Below, piece by piece: positions 25,307-33,425 of a stretch of 64,000 nucleotides of DNA (the first letter of the stretch is position 1; the number at the start of each line of letters is the position of its first letter). The notes under the pieces were generated by a model. That model was not told the origin of the DNA, did not search any database, and saw nothing but the letters and a program-made list of their open reading frames with translations. A program made the translations under genes and the position numbers. The stretch covers positions 49,370 to 113,369 of the forward strand of contig CAZJAH010000005.1 of the NCBI GenBank assembly GCA_964544155.1, written 5' to 3'. This DNA comes from CAZJAH01 sp964544155. Lineage in GTDB: Bacteria; Bacteroidota; Ignavibacteria; Kapaibacteriales; UBA2268.

Positions 25307-26464
25307 ATGAATAACAAAGATATATCAGCATTGCTGAAAAAAGCCGAAGAACTTAAAGCCCTTTTCATTCTGGGGCAGAGAGTTATACCGTTTCTCGAAG
25401 AAATTTTTATGTTCGTTAACGAAATTCAGCCGCTTTTGGATGATATTAATAAGTCTATCGAAGATAATTTATCCAGAATGCCAAATGCCTCAAAACAGCT
25501 TTCAAAAGTAACCGAAGCAACTGAACTTGCCACTACCGAAATCATGGATATTGTGGACGGCATTGTGTACAAAAGCGAGGTGATATCCAATAACGTCAAA
25601 GATCTGTGCGAGCTTAATAATAACAAAAGTGAAGCCCCCCTTCAAATACTCGAGTTGCTCAATAAGGCAATTAAGCAGGATAGTAATATGAAGGAAATTC
25701 AGCCCCTGCTTAGTTCCGCCATAAAAAATTTGAAAGAAAAAAACAAAAAAGAGCAGGACCAACTTATTGAGAATACAGATGAGCTGCTTCATAGTATCAG
25801 CAATGACTCTCAGTCCATCATGATGTCGTTGCAGGTGCAGGATATTACTTCTCAACAGATTGCCGCAGTGAATAATCTGCTGGAAACTATACAGAATAAG
25901 CTGAAAACTATTTTGAGCCAGTTCAGAAATACTGAAATCGGCGATCTGGTCTCTAAAGATAAATACACTGAAAGAACAAATGTATCCAGACTACACAGAG
26001 AAATTGCTTTCGACCCCGAAGCTGTCGATTCTCTTACTTCCAAAGATATAAGGCAGGACCGTGTGGATGATTTCATGAAGCAGCATATTGAATCAGAAAA
26101 TTCCGGTTCAGCTTCACAGGATGATATTGACGCCATTTTTGAATCAGGCGATTCCGGAGAAGATCAGCCGCGCAAAGATACTGAAGAAAAGCAAAATGAA
26201 GAAATCTCTGAAGATGACATAAATGCTATGTTTGCAGGACAGGCAGGCGAAAAAGAAAAATCTTCCAAAGCAGAAAACATAGAAGATATAAGCACCGAAA
26301 CAGAAGATTTGAACGAAGAAATATCTCCTGACGATATAGACGCCATGTTCGCAGGCGGCGCCGAAGAAGAAAGCTCAGAAGCTTCGCAGGATGATATCGA
26401 TGCCATGTTCGAACAAATGAATGAATTAGACAGTAAAGATAGTGAAGAAAACAACGATAAGTAA
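25307..26464 (+). CDS. cheZ: CheZ-like CheY-P phosphatase with four C-terminal docking motifs
   Basis: A 385-residue protein. Residues ~1-205 form the long helical hairpin of CheZ, including SRMPNASKQLSKVTEATE (~56-73) and the active-site helix LQVQDITSQQIAAVNNLL. Asp179 and Gln183 in D-I-T-S-Q match the catalytic Asp and Gln of E. coli CheZ (D-L-T-G-Q), which insert into the CheY active site and promote dephosphorylation. The tail (~265-385) is disordered and acidic, with four copies of a short motif: ASQDDIDAIF (269-278), ISEDDINAMF (300-309), ISPDDIDAMF (339-348) and ASQDDIDAMF (359-368). E. coli CheZ has one such C-terminal CheY-binding peptide; four copies is unusual. Confidence 0.88.
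   Translation: MNNKDISALLKKAEELKALFILGQRVIPFLEEIFMFVNEIQPLLDDINKSIEDNLSRMPNASKQLSKVTEATELATTEIMDIVDGIVYKSEVISNNVKDLCELNNNKSEAPLQILELLNKAIKQDSNMKEIQPLLSSAIKNLKEKNKKEQDQLIENTDELLHSISNDSQSIMMSLQVQDITSQQIAAVNNLLETIQNKLKTILSQFRNTEIGDLVSKDKYTERTNVSRLHREIAFDPEAVDSLTSKDIRQDRVDDFMKQHIESENSGSASQDDIDAIFESGDSGEDQPRKDTEEKQNEEISEDDINAMFAGQAGEKEKSSKAENIEDISTETEDLNEEISPDDIDAMFAGGAEEESSEASQDDIDAMFEQMNELDSKDSEENNDK
26114..26410 (+). repeat. Four-copy CheY-docking-like peptide repeat in the cheZ tail
   Basis: Codons for S-x-D-D-I-D/N-A-I/M-F recur four times with irregular acidic spacers of about 11-30 residues. The first and fourth copies differ at five of 30 bases, four of them silent, which indicates that the peptide rather than the DNA is being kept. 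The motif resembles the N-terminal CheY-P-binding peptide of FliM (LSQxEIDALL). Confidence 0.75.
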
Positions 26465-26507
26465 AAGAAAATATTCTTTTATTCAATCATTCAAACGGAT
26501 TTGAAAG

Positions 26508-28532
26508 ATGTCAGCATTTAACGATCCTGATATGCAGGAAATTTTTGAAGGCTATTTAATTGAAACTCAGGAACTGCTCGATACAGTTACACCTGATCTT
26601 ATGCAAATGGAAGAAACTCCCGAGGATAAGGAACTTCTAAACAGAATTTTCCGCAGTTTCCATACTATAAAAGGCACATCATCATTCATGGGATTTGATC
26701 ATATAGCCGGCCTGACCCACCACGCAGAGGATCTCCTCAATAAAATGCGCCGAAGCGAGATTGCAGTCAACAGGCACATAGTTGACGTTCTACTCGATGT
26801 TCAGGATCAGATACAGCTGATGATCGATAATCTCAGGGAAGGCGATGATGCCGCCCCAGACCACTCACAATTGATTGAAACGCTAAACAAATTAAGTAGA
26901 GGTGAACAGACAGCAGATTCAGGTGAAGAAAAACACGAAGCAGACAGCATTACCGGAGAAACTGATGATAAGACTGAAGAAAAGGCTCTGCCTGGCGAAA
27001 GCGCTGTGGATAAAGTACTTTCGAATGAAGCTATTGCTGCCGGCACAGGCGATTTCAGCGAGGACGAACTTGATTTGCTTCAACAGGCATTCGCCGAAGT
27101 GAATGCATCATTTTCCAGCGATAGCTCAAGCAGAGGTACACCCGCTTCTGAAGAACCGTATCAAGAAGTAAAAAAGACAATCCCAATTGACAGCTCCGAA
27201 AAATCCGGGCAACAAACATCAAGCGCGGAAAGTCAGGAATCCGAAATAAAAGACGGCTCTGCTCATGACAAGGCCTCACCCCAGGTTCATGAAGCCGCGA
27301 AAGGCAAAAAACCAAAGATAAGCTCCGAAACAATAAGAATAGATGTCGCCAGAGTTGAATCACTGATGGACCTCTCTGGTGAGCTCGTACTCGGAAGGAA
27401 CAGGCTTGCACAGCTAACCGAGCAGCTAGAAGAAGATAATTCCAACAGGGATGTAGTCCGTGAGCTTATTGAAAATACCGCCCAGATAGATTTCGTTACA
27501 TCGGAAATCCAGGCCGCCGTGATGAGAATGCGTATGGTGCCTGTAGGAAAGCTCTACCAGAAAGCACCCAGGATAGTTCGCGATCTTTCAAAAGAATTCA
27601 AAAAAAATATCAGGCTCGTAGTAAAAGGCGAAGAAACAGAAATCGACAGAGGCATAATCGAAGAACTGAACGACCCTTTGGTGCACATGATACGAAATTC
27701 CTGTGACCACGGAATTGAATCGCCCGAAGAACGCAAAGCCAAAGGCAAGCCCGAGCAAGGCACGGTAACTCTTGATGCCGACCAGGAAGGTAATAACATT
27801 GTTCTAAAAATAAGCGATGACGGCAAGGGTATGGACCCTGAAAAGCTCAGACAAAAAGCTATCGAGAAAGGCATCATAACTAAGGATCAGGCAGGTCAGA
27901 TGTCCGACCGCGAGGCTTATCAGCTAATATTCATGCCCGGATTCAGTACAGCCGCCCAGGTATCCAATGTATCAGGCAGAGGCGTGGGCATGGACGTTGT
28001 ACGCACTAATATACAGCACCTGAAAGGTATGATAGATATCGAATCGGGTAAAGACAAAGGCTCTACATTCATAATAAAACTGCCGCTGACTCTCGCGATA
28101 ATTCAGGGCCTTCTCGTTAAAGTCAGTAATGAAACTTACGCCATACCGCTTAGCTCCGTAGTGGAAGTTGTATCTTTGGATTCGCAAAGTATTTATCATG
28201 TAAACGGCAAAGAAGTTATCCGCATCAGGCAGGAAGTACTGCCGATAACAAGGCTTGGTATGGCGCTCAGCTCAAAAAACGGAAATGAAAGCCTTGTACA
28301 CAAGTATGTTGTCAATGTCGGTTCAGGCATGCAGCGCGTAGGCCTCGTTGTGGATGAGCTTTTAGGACAGCAGGAAATTGTGATTAAATCACTAGGCGGA
28401 TACCTAGGCCATATTCCGGGTATAGCCGGTTCGACAATATTGGGTGACGGACGCGTTATAATGATAATTGATGTAGCTGAACTAATAGAATCAGTTACAA
28501 AAAATAACCGATTTGTTCAATTTAGCAAATAG
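26508..28532 (+). CDS. cheA: Chemotaxis histidine kinase CheA
   Basis: A 674-residue kinase. The P1 (Hpt) domain has His52 in FRSFHTIKGTSSFMGF. A ~150-residue acidic, low-complexity linker (~125-275) takes the place of a folded P2 domain and contains FSEDELDLLQQAFAEV (183-198), similar to the CheZ tail motifs. P3 dimerisation begins near ETIRIDVARVESLMDLSGEL. P4 ATPase motifs are HMIRNSCDHGIE, ISDDGKGMD and GRGVGMDVV. The C-terminal P5 (CheW-like) domain spans ~535-670. The kinase should phosphorylate CheY and CheB. No cheW or receptor gene lies in the window, so these partners must be encoded elsewhere. Confidence 0.96.
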   Translation: MSAFNDPDMQEIFEGYLIETQELLDTVTPDLMQMEETPEDKELLNRIFRSFHTIKGTSSFMGFDHIAGLTHHAEDLLNKMRRSEIAVNRHIVDVLLDVQDQIQLMIDNLREGDDAAPDHSQLIETLNKLSRGEQTADSGEEKHEADSITGETDDKTEEKALPGESAVDKVLSNEAIAAGTGDFSEDELDLLQQAFAEVNASFSSDSSSRGTPASEEPYQEVKKTIPIDSSEKSGQQTSSAESQESEIKDGSAHDKASPQVHEAAKGKKPKISSETIRIDVARVESLMDLSGELVLGRNRLAQLTEQLEEDNSNRDVVRELIENTAQIDFVTSEIQAAVMRMRMVPVGKLYQKAPRIVRDLSKEFKKNIRLVVKGEETEIDRGIIEELNDPLVHMIRNSCDHGIESPEERKAKGKPEQGTVTLDADQEGNNIVLKISDDGKGMDPEKLRQKAIEKGIITKDQAGQMSDREAYQLIFMPGFSTAAQVSNVSGRGVGMDVVRTNIQHLKGMIDIESGKDKGSTFIIKLPLTLAIIQGLLVKVSNETYAIPLSSVVEVVSLDSQSIYHVNGKEVIRIRQEVLPITRLGMALSSKNGNESLVHKYVVNVGSGMQRVGLVVDELLGQQEIVIKSLGGYLGHIPGIAGSTILGDGRVIMIIDVAELIESVTKNNRFVQFSK

Positions 28533-28554
28533 AAGTATATGATAAATATTTCCA

Positions 28555-28588
28555 CCCATTTGGAAGCCGCCAAATGGGGTTTTTATTT
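28555..28588 (+). terminator. Intrinsic terminator between cheA and cheB
   Basis: CCCATTTGG (28555-28563) pairs perfectly with CCAAATGGG (28570-28578) across a 6-base loop, followed by TTTTTATTTT. It ends 16 bases before the cheB start and could cap the cheA transcript or act as an attenuator for cheB. Confidence 0.8.
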
Positions 28589-28603
28589 TATAGGCGGTAA
28601 GCA

Positions 28604-29740
28604 ATGAGAAAGATCAGGCTTTTAATTGTTGATGATTCCACATTTATAAGGAAAACACTGCATAAGATACTCGATACCGATGAAATAGAGGTAATTGACA
28701 TTGCCGTAAACGGCCGGGAAGCAGTGGAAAAAGTCAACAGGCTTAAGCCCGATATTGTAACAATGGATGTGGAAATGCCCGTGATGAACGGTATCGAAGC
28801 ATTGAAAGAGATCATGATCACCTATCCTCTGCCGGTGCTCATGCTCAGCACATTAACAAATGAAGGCGCCGAAGTAACTCTAGAAGCCTTATCCGAAGGC
28901 GCCATAGACTTTGTCACAAAAAAAGCGGCATTTACTGAACTCTACGGATTAAAGGATGAACTTATCACAAAAATCAAGAATATCGGCCGCAGTTCATCCA
29001 TTAAGATACAAATGATAAACCGCCGGCGGAATCTGAGGATTGCCGCGAAAAAAAAATTTAAAGACAGCAAAGATGACAGCCTTATTACAGACAGGCTCCG
29101 CGCGAAAATAAAGCAGGATACAAAAAAAGCCGAGCCAGCCATAAGCTCGTTGAGGCCTCACCCCGAGAGTATAGACATCATCACAATCGGTATATCCACC
29201 GGCGGGCCGGCAGCACTTCAACAGCTTATACCGGCACTTTCGCCAAAATTAAATGTCCCCGTACTTATAGCGCAGCACATGCCGCCGTATTTCACTAAAA
29301 CTCTTTCGAAAAGGCTGGATCAGATGTCTCAACTGGCAGTCAAAGAAGCCGAATCCGGCGAACCCGCTCTGCCCGGTACTATATATATAGCTCCCGGAGG
29401 AAAGCAGATGTCCGTAGGGCCAAATTCCAAGATAAATATATCTGACACACCGGAGGATGAACTATATAAGCCCTCGGTAAATGTCCTGTTCAATTCAGTC
29501 GCGTCATCATTTGGCAGTAGAGCCATAGGCATGATAATGACCGGCATGGGTCATGACGGCGGCGACGGCTGCAAGGCGCTGAGCGATAAAGGAGGCTTTA
29601 TAATAGCGCAATCACCTGAAAGCTGTGTAATAGCCGGAATGCCGGCCACGATTATTGATAGAAATATCGCCCATGAAGTACACCCGCTCGGCTCGCTTGC
29701 TGATGTGATAAATACGCTTTTGGGATTGAAAGCAAATTAG
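28604..29740 (+). CDS. cheB: Chemoreceptor methylesterase CheB
   Basis: A 378-residue two-domain enzyme. The receiver domain (~3-120) has Asp55 in IVTMDVEMPVMNG and keeps the CheB-type LMLSTLTNEGAE. After a ~65-residue basic linker comes the methylesterase/deamidase domain with catalytic triad Ser198 (GISTGGPAAL), His225 (IAQHMPPYF) and Asp318 (TGMGHDGGDG). It removes methyl groups added by CheR and is activated by CheA phosphorylation. GGCGGTAAGCA precedes the ATG. The immediately upstream terminator suggests separate or attenuated expression from the rest of the che genes. Confidence 0.96.
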   Translation: MRKIRLLIVDDSTFIRKTLHKILDTDEIEVIDIAVNGREAVEKVNRLKPDIVTMDVEMPVMNGIEALKEIMITYPLPVLMLSTLTNEGAEVTLEALSEGAIDFVTKKAAFTELYGLKDELITKIKNIGRSSSIKIQMINRRRNLRIAAKKKFKDSKDDSLITDRLRAKIKQDTKKAEPAISSLRPHPESIDIITIGISTGGPAALQQLIPALSPKLNVPVLIAQHMPPYFTKTLSKRLDQMSQLAVKEAESGEPALPGTIYIAPGGKQMSVGPNSKINISDTPEDELYKPSVNVLFNSVASSFGSRAIGMIMTGMGHDGGDGCKALSDKGGFIIAQSPESCVIAGMPATIIDRNIAHEVHPLGSLADVINTLLGLKAN

Positions 29741-29786
29741 TTATATTGAATCGTTCATCTAAATAATTATGAAATAAAAGATTTGC

Positions 29787-30803
29787 ATGGATAAGAATAA
29801 AGAAAAAATCAATGTACGCACTCCGGCAGACGATCCGGAAAATTTAGACATAAATGATGAGAATACACTCGAAGACCCTTTTGGTGAGGTTTTCGATCCA
29901 GAGGATGTTATAAACCGCAAGGAATCTAATATTTCTAAGAAAAAACCGGTTAGATCACTTTCTGACAGGCATTCTCCTGATCTAAATAAAATCGAACCCG
30001 GTAAGATATCCGAAAAAGATCTAAACAGAATACTTTCTTATTCCGAAGAAGACAGGCTGAAAAAAGATTTTAAGCCTTTTTACGAAGGTGAGGACATAGG
30101 CGAAGATATTAAAGGACTTATCTCCGAAGATGATATAGCGGAACTGCTGCGCAGTAAAAAAGACAAATACAATATAGACAGCGATTTTGAATCATTCGAT
30201 TCCTCCGATATTAATAATGGAGAAAATGCCCCGGCCAAGAAAGGAAGCTTCATGGATTTCATGCAGCTTCCGAAAATATCCGGCGGTATTAAGCGCTCTG
30301 AGAACAAGCATATCATTCCGGGGGACAGCCTTAAAACAGTTAACAAAAAAATTGAGATCACCGATGACATCAGTGAAGATGAACACGGTCACAGGCATTC
30401 ATCGGTTGTTATTAACCGCGATGAAACCGGAGAGGTAGAATCTATCGAAGTTTATTGCAAATGCGGTGAACGCACACTTATTCAGTTCGATTACATCAGC
30501 TATGATGAAGCCGGTGCTTCGGCCTCGCGTGGAGATAACAAGGATGCATTTACAGCCGAAGAACTTACCTTCTCTGATGAAGTAAGCGAAGCCAAAGATA
30601 CCGAAGAGCCGGAAACACAGCAAGAAAATGAAACCTACGGGCAGGCTGAAACTACTGACAATACGGATAAAAACTCTGAAGATGAGATTAAGGATGAAAA
30701 GGCAGATATCAACGATGCCATAAAAGAAGAAGACAAAACCGGTATAAGCTATAATAACAAGGATGAAATCGAAAAAGAACAAGACAGCAAAGAGGATAAA
30801 TAA
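29787..30803 (+). CDS. Acidic protein with two FliM-like motifs, possible chemotaxis adaptor
   Basis: A 338-residue, strongly acidic, mostly disordered cytoplasmic protein that I cannot assign to a family. It has two segments like the CheZ tail motifs: KISEKDLNRIL (73-83) and LISEDDIAELL (111-121). A small conserved-looking region (~203-236, HRHSSVVINRDETGEVESIE) is followed by a Cys224-x-Cys226-Gly pair and a beta strand (RTLIQFDY). The C-terminal ~90 residues are almost entirely Glu/Asp/Lys/Asn. It starts 46 bases after cheB on the same strand, so a role in the chemosensory system is likely. The binding partner is a guess (CheY). Confidence 0.6.
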   Translation: MDKNKEKINVRTPADDPENLDINDENTLEDPFGEVFDPEDVINRKESNISKKKPVRSLSDRHSPDLNKIEPGKISEKDLNRILSYSEEDRLKKDFKPFYEGEDIGEDIKGLISEDDIAELLRSKKDKYNIDSDFESFDSSDINNGENAPAKKGSFMDFMQLPKISGGIKRSENKHIIPGDSLKTVNKKIEITDDISEDEHGHRHSSVVINRDETGEVESIEVYCKCGERTLIQFDYISYDEAGASASRGDNKDAFTAEELTFSDEVSEAKDTEEPETQQENETYGQAETTDNTDKNSEDEIKDEKADINDAIKEEDKTGISYNNKDEIEKEQDSKEDK

Positions 30804-30844
30804 GAATAAGCGTATCTTTCCGTGGTTATATCAACTATATCCCG

Positions 30845-31174
30845 TTAAAACTCAATCTGAGTATGCAGGGATATCTCTTCGAGCACGCCGCTCACTCTCA
30901 GGCATTCAGACATGTCTCCCTGGTAAACGCAAGCCTTGCCTTTGGAATGAACTTCCCATGTCAGCGCTTCGGCTTTTTCGTAGCTGCAACTGATGGCCTT
31001 TATTATCTGGTTTATAACCTCATCGAAACTGTGCCATTCATCATTGTAAAGAATTACCCTGGCAGAAGTCGTGACTTCATCAATAGTGCCCACATCCGGT
31101 TTCTCAACTTCATCGGGCTCGTTTTGGCTAAAAAATAAAGGAGTTACTTGTATTTGACTTTTGTGCACAATCAT
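30845..31174 (-). CDS. clpS: ClpS adaptor of the ClpAP protease
   Basis: A 109-residue adaptor that delivers N-degron substrates to ClpA(C)P. The core has the family pattern ARVILYNDEWHSFDEVINQI (~40-59), which holds the Asn-Asp substrate-pocket loop and the Hsp100-contact surface, then ALTWEVHSKGKACVYQGDMSEC and a final SLHTQIEF strand. The N-terminal ~38 residues are the flexible extension. I place the start at the ATG at 31174; longer in-frame versions would add an unlikely basic tail, although no strong ribosome binding site is seen. It is convergent with the acidic protein and divergent from nuoL. No clpA or clpC is nearby. Confidence 0.85.
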   Translation of the reverse strand: MIVHKSQIQVTPLFFSQNEPDEVEKPDVGTIDEVTTSARVILYNDEWHSFDEVINQIIKAISCSYEKAEALTWEVHSKGKACVYQGDMSECLRVSGVLEEISLHTQIEF

Positions 31175-31402
31175 ATATCGTGAATATTTTATCAACAATT
31201 TTCTGTTAATACAAATATATAAGAATGACTGCTTTGATAAAAACTTATTATTTAAAGAATTAACTAAAGGAGCTATTCTTAATGCCTTTTTTCGTTGCGT
31301 AATCTTCATATCTTTTGTAATTTACAAATTTGAAGTTTAAAAAATTATTAATTTTTAACAATACCAGTAACTTTTACCAAAATATAACCGGGTAATAATA
31401 AG

Positions 31403-33370
31403 ATGCATGAGCTGATAAAATTTGTACCATTAATGCCGCTGGCCGGTTTCTTAATTATTTCACTTTTCGGCAAGTATATGAAAAATGAGAAGCTTATAGG
31501 CGGAATAGCATCATTTGCCGTAGCTGTATCATTCATAATATCTTTGTCCATATTCTTTTCTTTGGTAAACGGCGGCAGTCACGGCCCTGAAATTGTGAGC
31601 GTTTATACCTGGATAACAGCAGGCAGCTTCAGCATCGATATTTCTTATCAGGTTGATCAGCTTTCGATTTTATTTTCGTTAATCATAACCGGTGTAGGAT
31701 TCCTGATCCATGTTTACTCGATCGGGTACATGCACGGCGACAGAAGCTTTTACAGGTTCTTTGCATACCTGAACCTGTTCATTTTTATGATGCTTAACTT
31801 AGTGCTTGCAAGTAATTTCCTTTTGACATTTCTCGGCTGGGAAGGCGTGGGATTATGCTCTTACCTGCTAATAGGTTTCTGGTATGATAAAAAATTTGAA
31901 GGAACCGGAATTAAATGGACAGGCGACGCCGGAAACAAAGCCTTTATCGTCAACAGAATAGGCGATTTCGGTTTTTTGATTGCCATGTTCATGATATACA
32001 TAACATTTAACACCCTGCAGTACACCGAAGTATCCGATATAGCCTTTACCGCGCAGGCATCCTACTACAACGCAGGCATCATCACTGCTATAACATTGCT
32101 ATTATTTTTAGGCTGCACAGGTAAATCAGCCCAGATTCCTTTAGCTGTATGGCTTCCGGACGCCATGGCTGGCCCGACTCCGGTATCGGCACTTATTCAC
32201 GCCGCTACTATGGTTACCGCGGGTATATTCCTTATTGCGAGGAACGCGGTACTTTTTTCGCTTTCGCCTACAGCAATGCTTGTTATCGCCATAATCGGCG
32301 CGCTGACGGCAATCTGGGCAGCGACCATCGGCCTGGCACAAAATGATTTCAAGAAAGTACTGGCTTATTCGACAGTCAGCCAGCTTGGCTTTATGTTCAC
32401 AGCTTTAGGTGTAGGTGCATTTACAGCCGCAGTATTCCATGTAATGACACACGCTTTCTTCAAAGGGCTCTTGTTCCTTGCCGCCGGCGCAGTTATACAC
32501 GGAATGCACGAAGAGCAAAACATAAAAAAAATGGGCGGGCTTCAGAAGTACATGCCCACAACATATAAAACCTTCCTCATAGCCACTTTGGCTATAGCGG
32601 GAATACCTTTTTTCAGCGGTTTTTTCTCAAAGGACGAGATCCTCTGGTATACCTGGGATAAAGGCGGAATAGTTCTTTGGTTTGTGCTTACCATTGCGGC
32701 TTTCTTTACATCATTTTACATGTTCAGGCTGCTTTATCTGGTATTCAAAGGCAAGGAACGCTTTGACCATGACCATGTGCATCCGCACGAAGCCCCGGCA
32801 ACGATGACTCTGCCGCTGATGATACTGGCCGCTCTATCGGCTGTAGGCGGTTTTGTGGGAATTCCTTATGTACTGGGCTTTTGGTTCAGTGATCATCCAA
32901 ACCTCCTGCATAATTTTCTCGAGCCCATATTCCATAATTCGCTGATCATACTTGAGCACGCCCCGCATTCGGAGATTCATATTATCGAGTATGTACTCAT
33001 TGCTCTGGCTATCTCTATAGCATTTGCGGGCTGGGCGCTTGCAAGAAAGTATTACGGCAAAGGCGAGCTGGATAAAGCTGCACAGGCAGCAATCAGGATT
33101 AAACCGGCGCATAATTTGCTTTTGAAGAAATACTATATTGATGAAATTTATCACGCTATTATAGTTAATCCCCTGGTTAAAGGTTCCAGAGAATTTTTGT
33201 GGAAAATATTCGACGTCAAATTTATTGACGCCATAGTAAACGGTTCCGGCAAAATGACTATATCAACCGGTAATCTGCTCAGAAAAACGCAGAGCGGTAT
33301 CGCTCAGAATTACGCGGTACTTATGATTGCCGGCATTATCGGAATTATTGTGTGGCTGGTGATAGCCTGA
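31403..33370 (+). CDS. nuoL: NADH-quinone oxidoreductase subunit L
   Basis: A 655-residue antiporter-like membrane subunit of respiratory complex I, with about 15 or more helices. Diagnostic segments include FLGWEGVGLCSYLLIGFWY (TM5 region with the key Glu), WLPDAMAGPTPVSALIHAATMVTAG (discontinuous TM7 and conserved Lys/His), VLAYSTVSQLGFMFTALG and FKGLLFLAAGAVIHGMH. The C-terminal lateral helix and final TM (~560-655) are present. It pumps protons coupled to NADH oxidation. The gene is first in a nuoL-M-N run; nuoA-K are not upstream, since clpS lies there on the opposite strand. Confidence 0.96.
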   Translation: MHELIKFVPLMPLAGFLIISLFGKYMKNEKLIGGIASFAVAVSFIISLSIFFSLVNGGSHGPEIVSVYTWITAGSFSIDISYQVDQLSILFSLIITGVGFLIHVYSIGYMHGDRSFYRFFAYLNLFIFMMLNLVLASNFLLTFLGWEGVGLCSYLLIGFWYDKKFEGTGIKWTGDAGNKAFIVNRIGDFGFLIAMFMIYITFNTLQYTEVSDIAFTAQASYYNAGIITAITLLLFLGCTGKSAQIPLAVWLPDAMAGPTPVSALIHAATMVTAGIFLIARNAVLFSLSPTAMLVIAIIGALTAIWAATIGLAQNDFKKVLAYSTVSQLGFMFTALGVGAFTAAVFHVMTHAFFKGLLFLAAGAVIHGMHEEQNIKKMGGLQKYMPTTYKTFLIATLAIAGIPFFSGFFSKDEILWYTWDKGGIVLWFVLTIAAFFTSFYMFRLLYLVFKGKERFDHDHVHPHEAPATMTLPLMILAALSAVGGFVGIPYVLGFWFSDHPNLLHNFLEPIFHNSLIILEHAPHSEIHIIEYVLIALAISIAFAGWALARKYYGKGELDKAAQAAIRIKPAHNLLLKKYYIDEIYHAIIVNPLVKGSREFLWKIFDVKFIDAIVNGSGKMTISTGNLLRKTQSGIAQNYAVLMIAGIIGIIVWLVIA

Positions 33371-33405
33371 TTTTGTTTTACTAATAGCCTGATTTTGTTT
33401 TACTA
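33362..33405 (+). repeat. 22-bp tandem duplication across the nuoL stop
   Basis: ATAGCCTGATTTTGTTTTAC plus TA occurs twice head to tail (33362-33383 and 33384-33405). The first copy includes the last codons and TGA stop of nuoL; the second lies in the nuoL-nuoM gap. It lengthens the spacer without changing either protein. Confidence 0.95.
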
Positions 33406-33425
33406 AAAAATGAGATAAGCATAAA

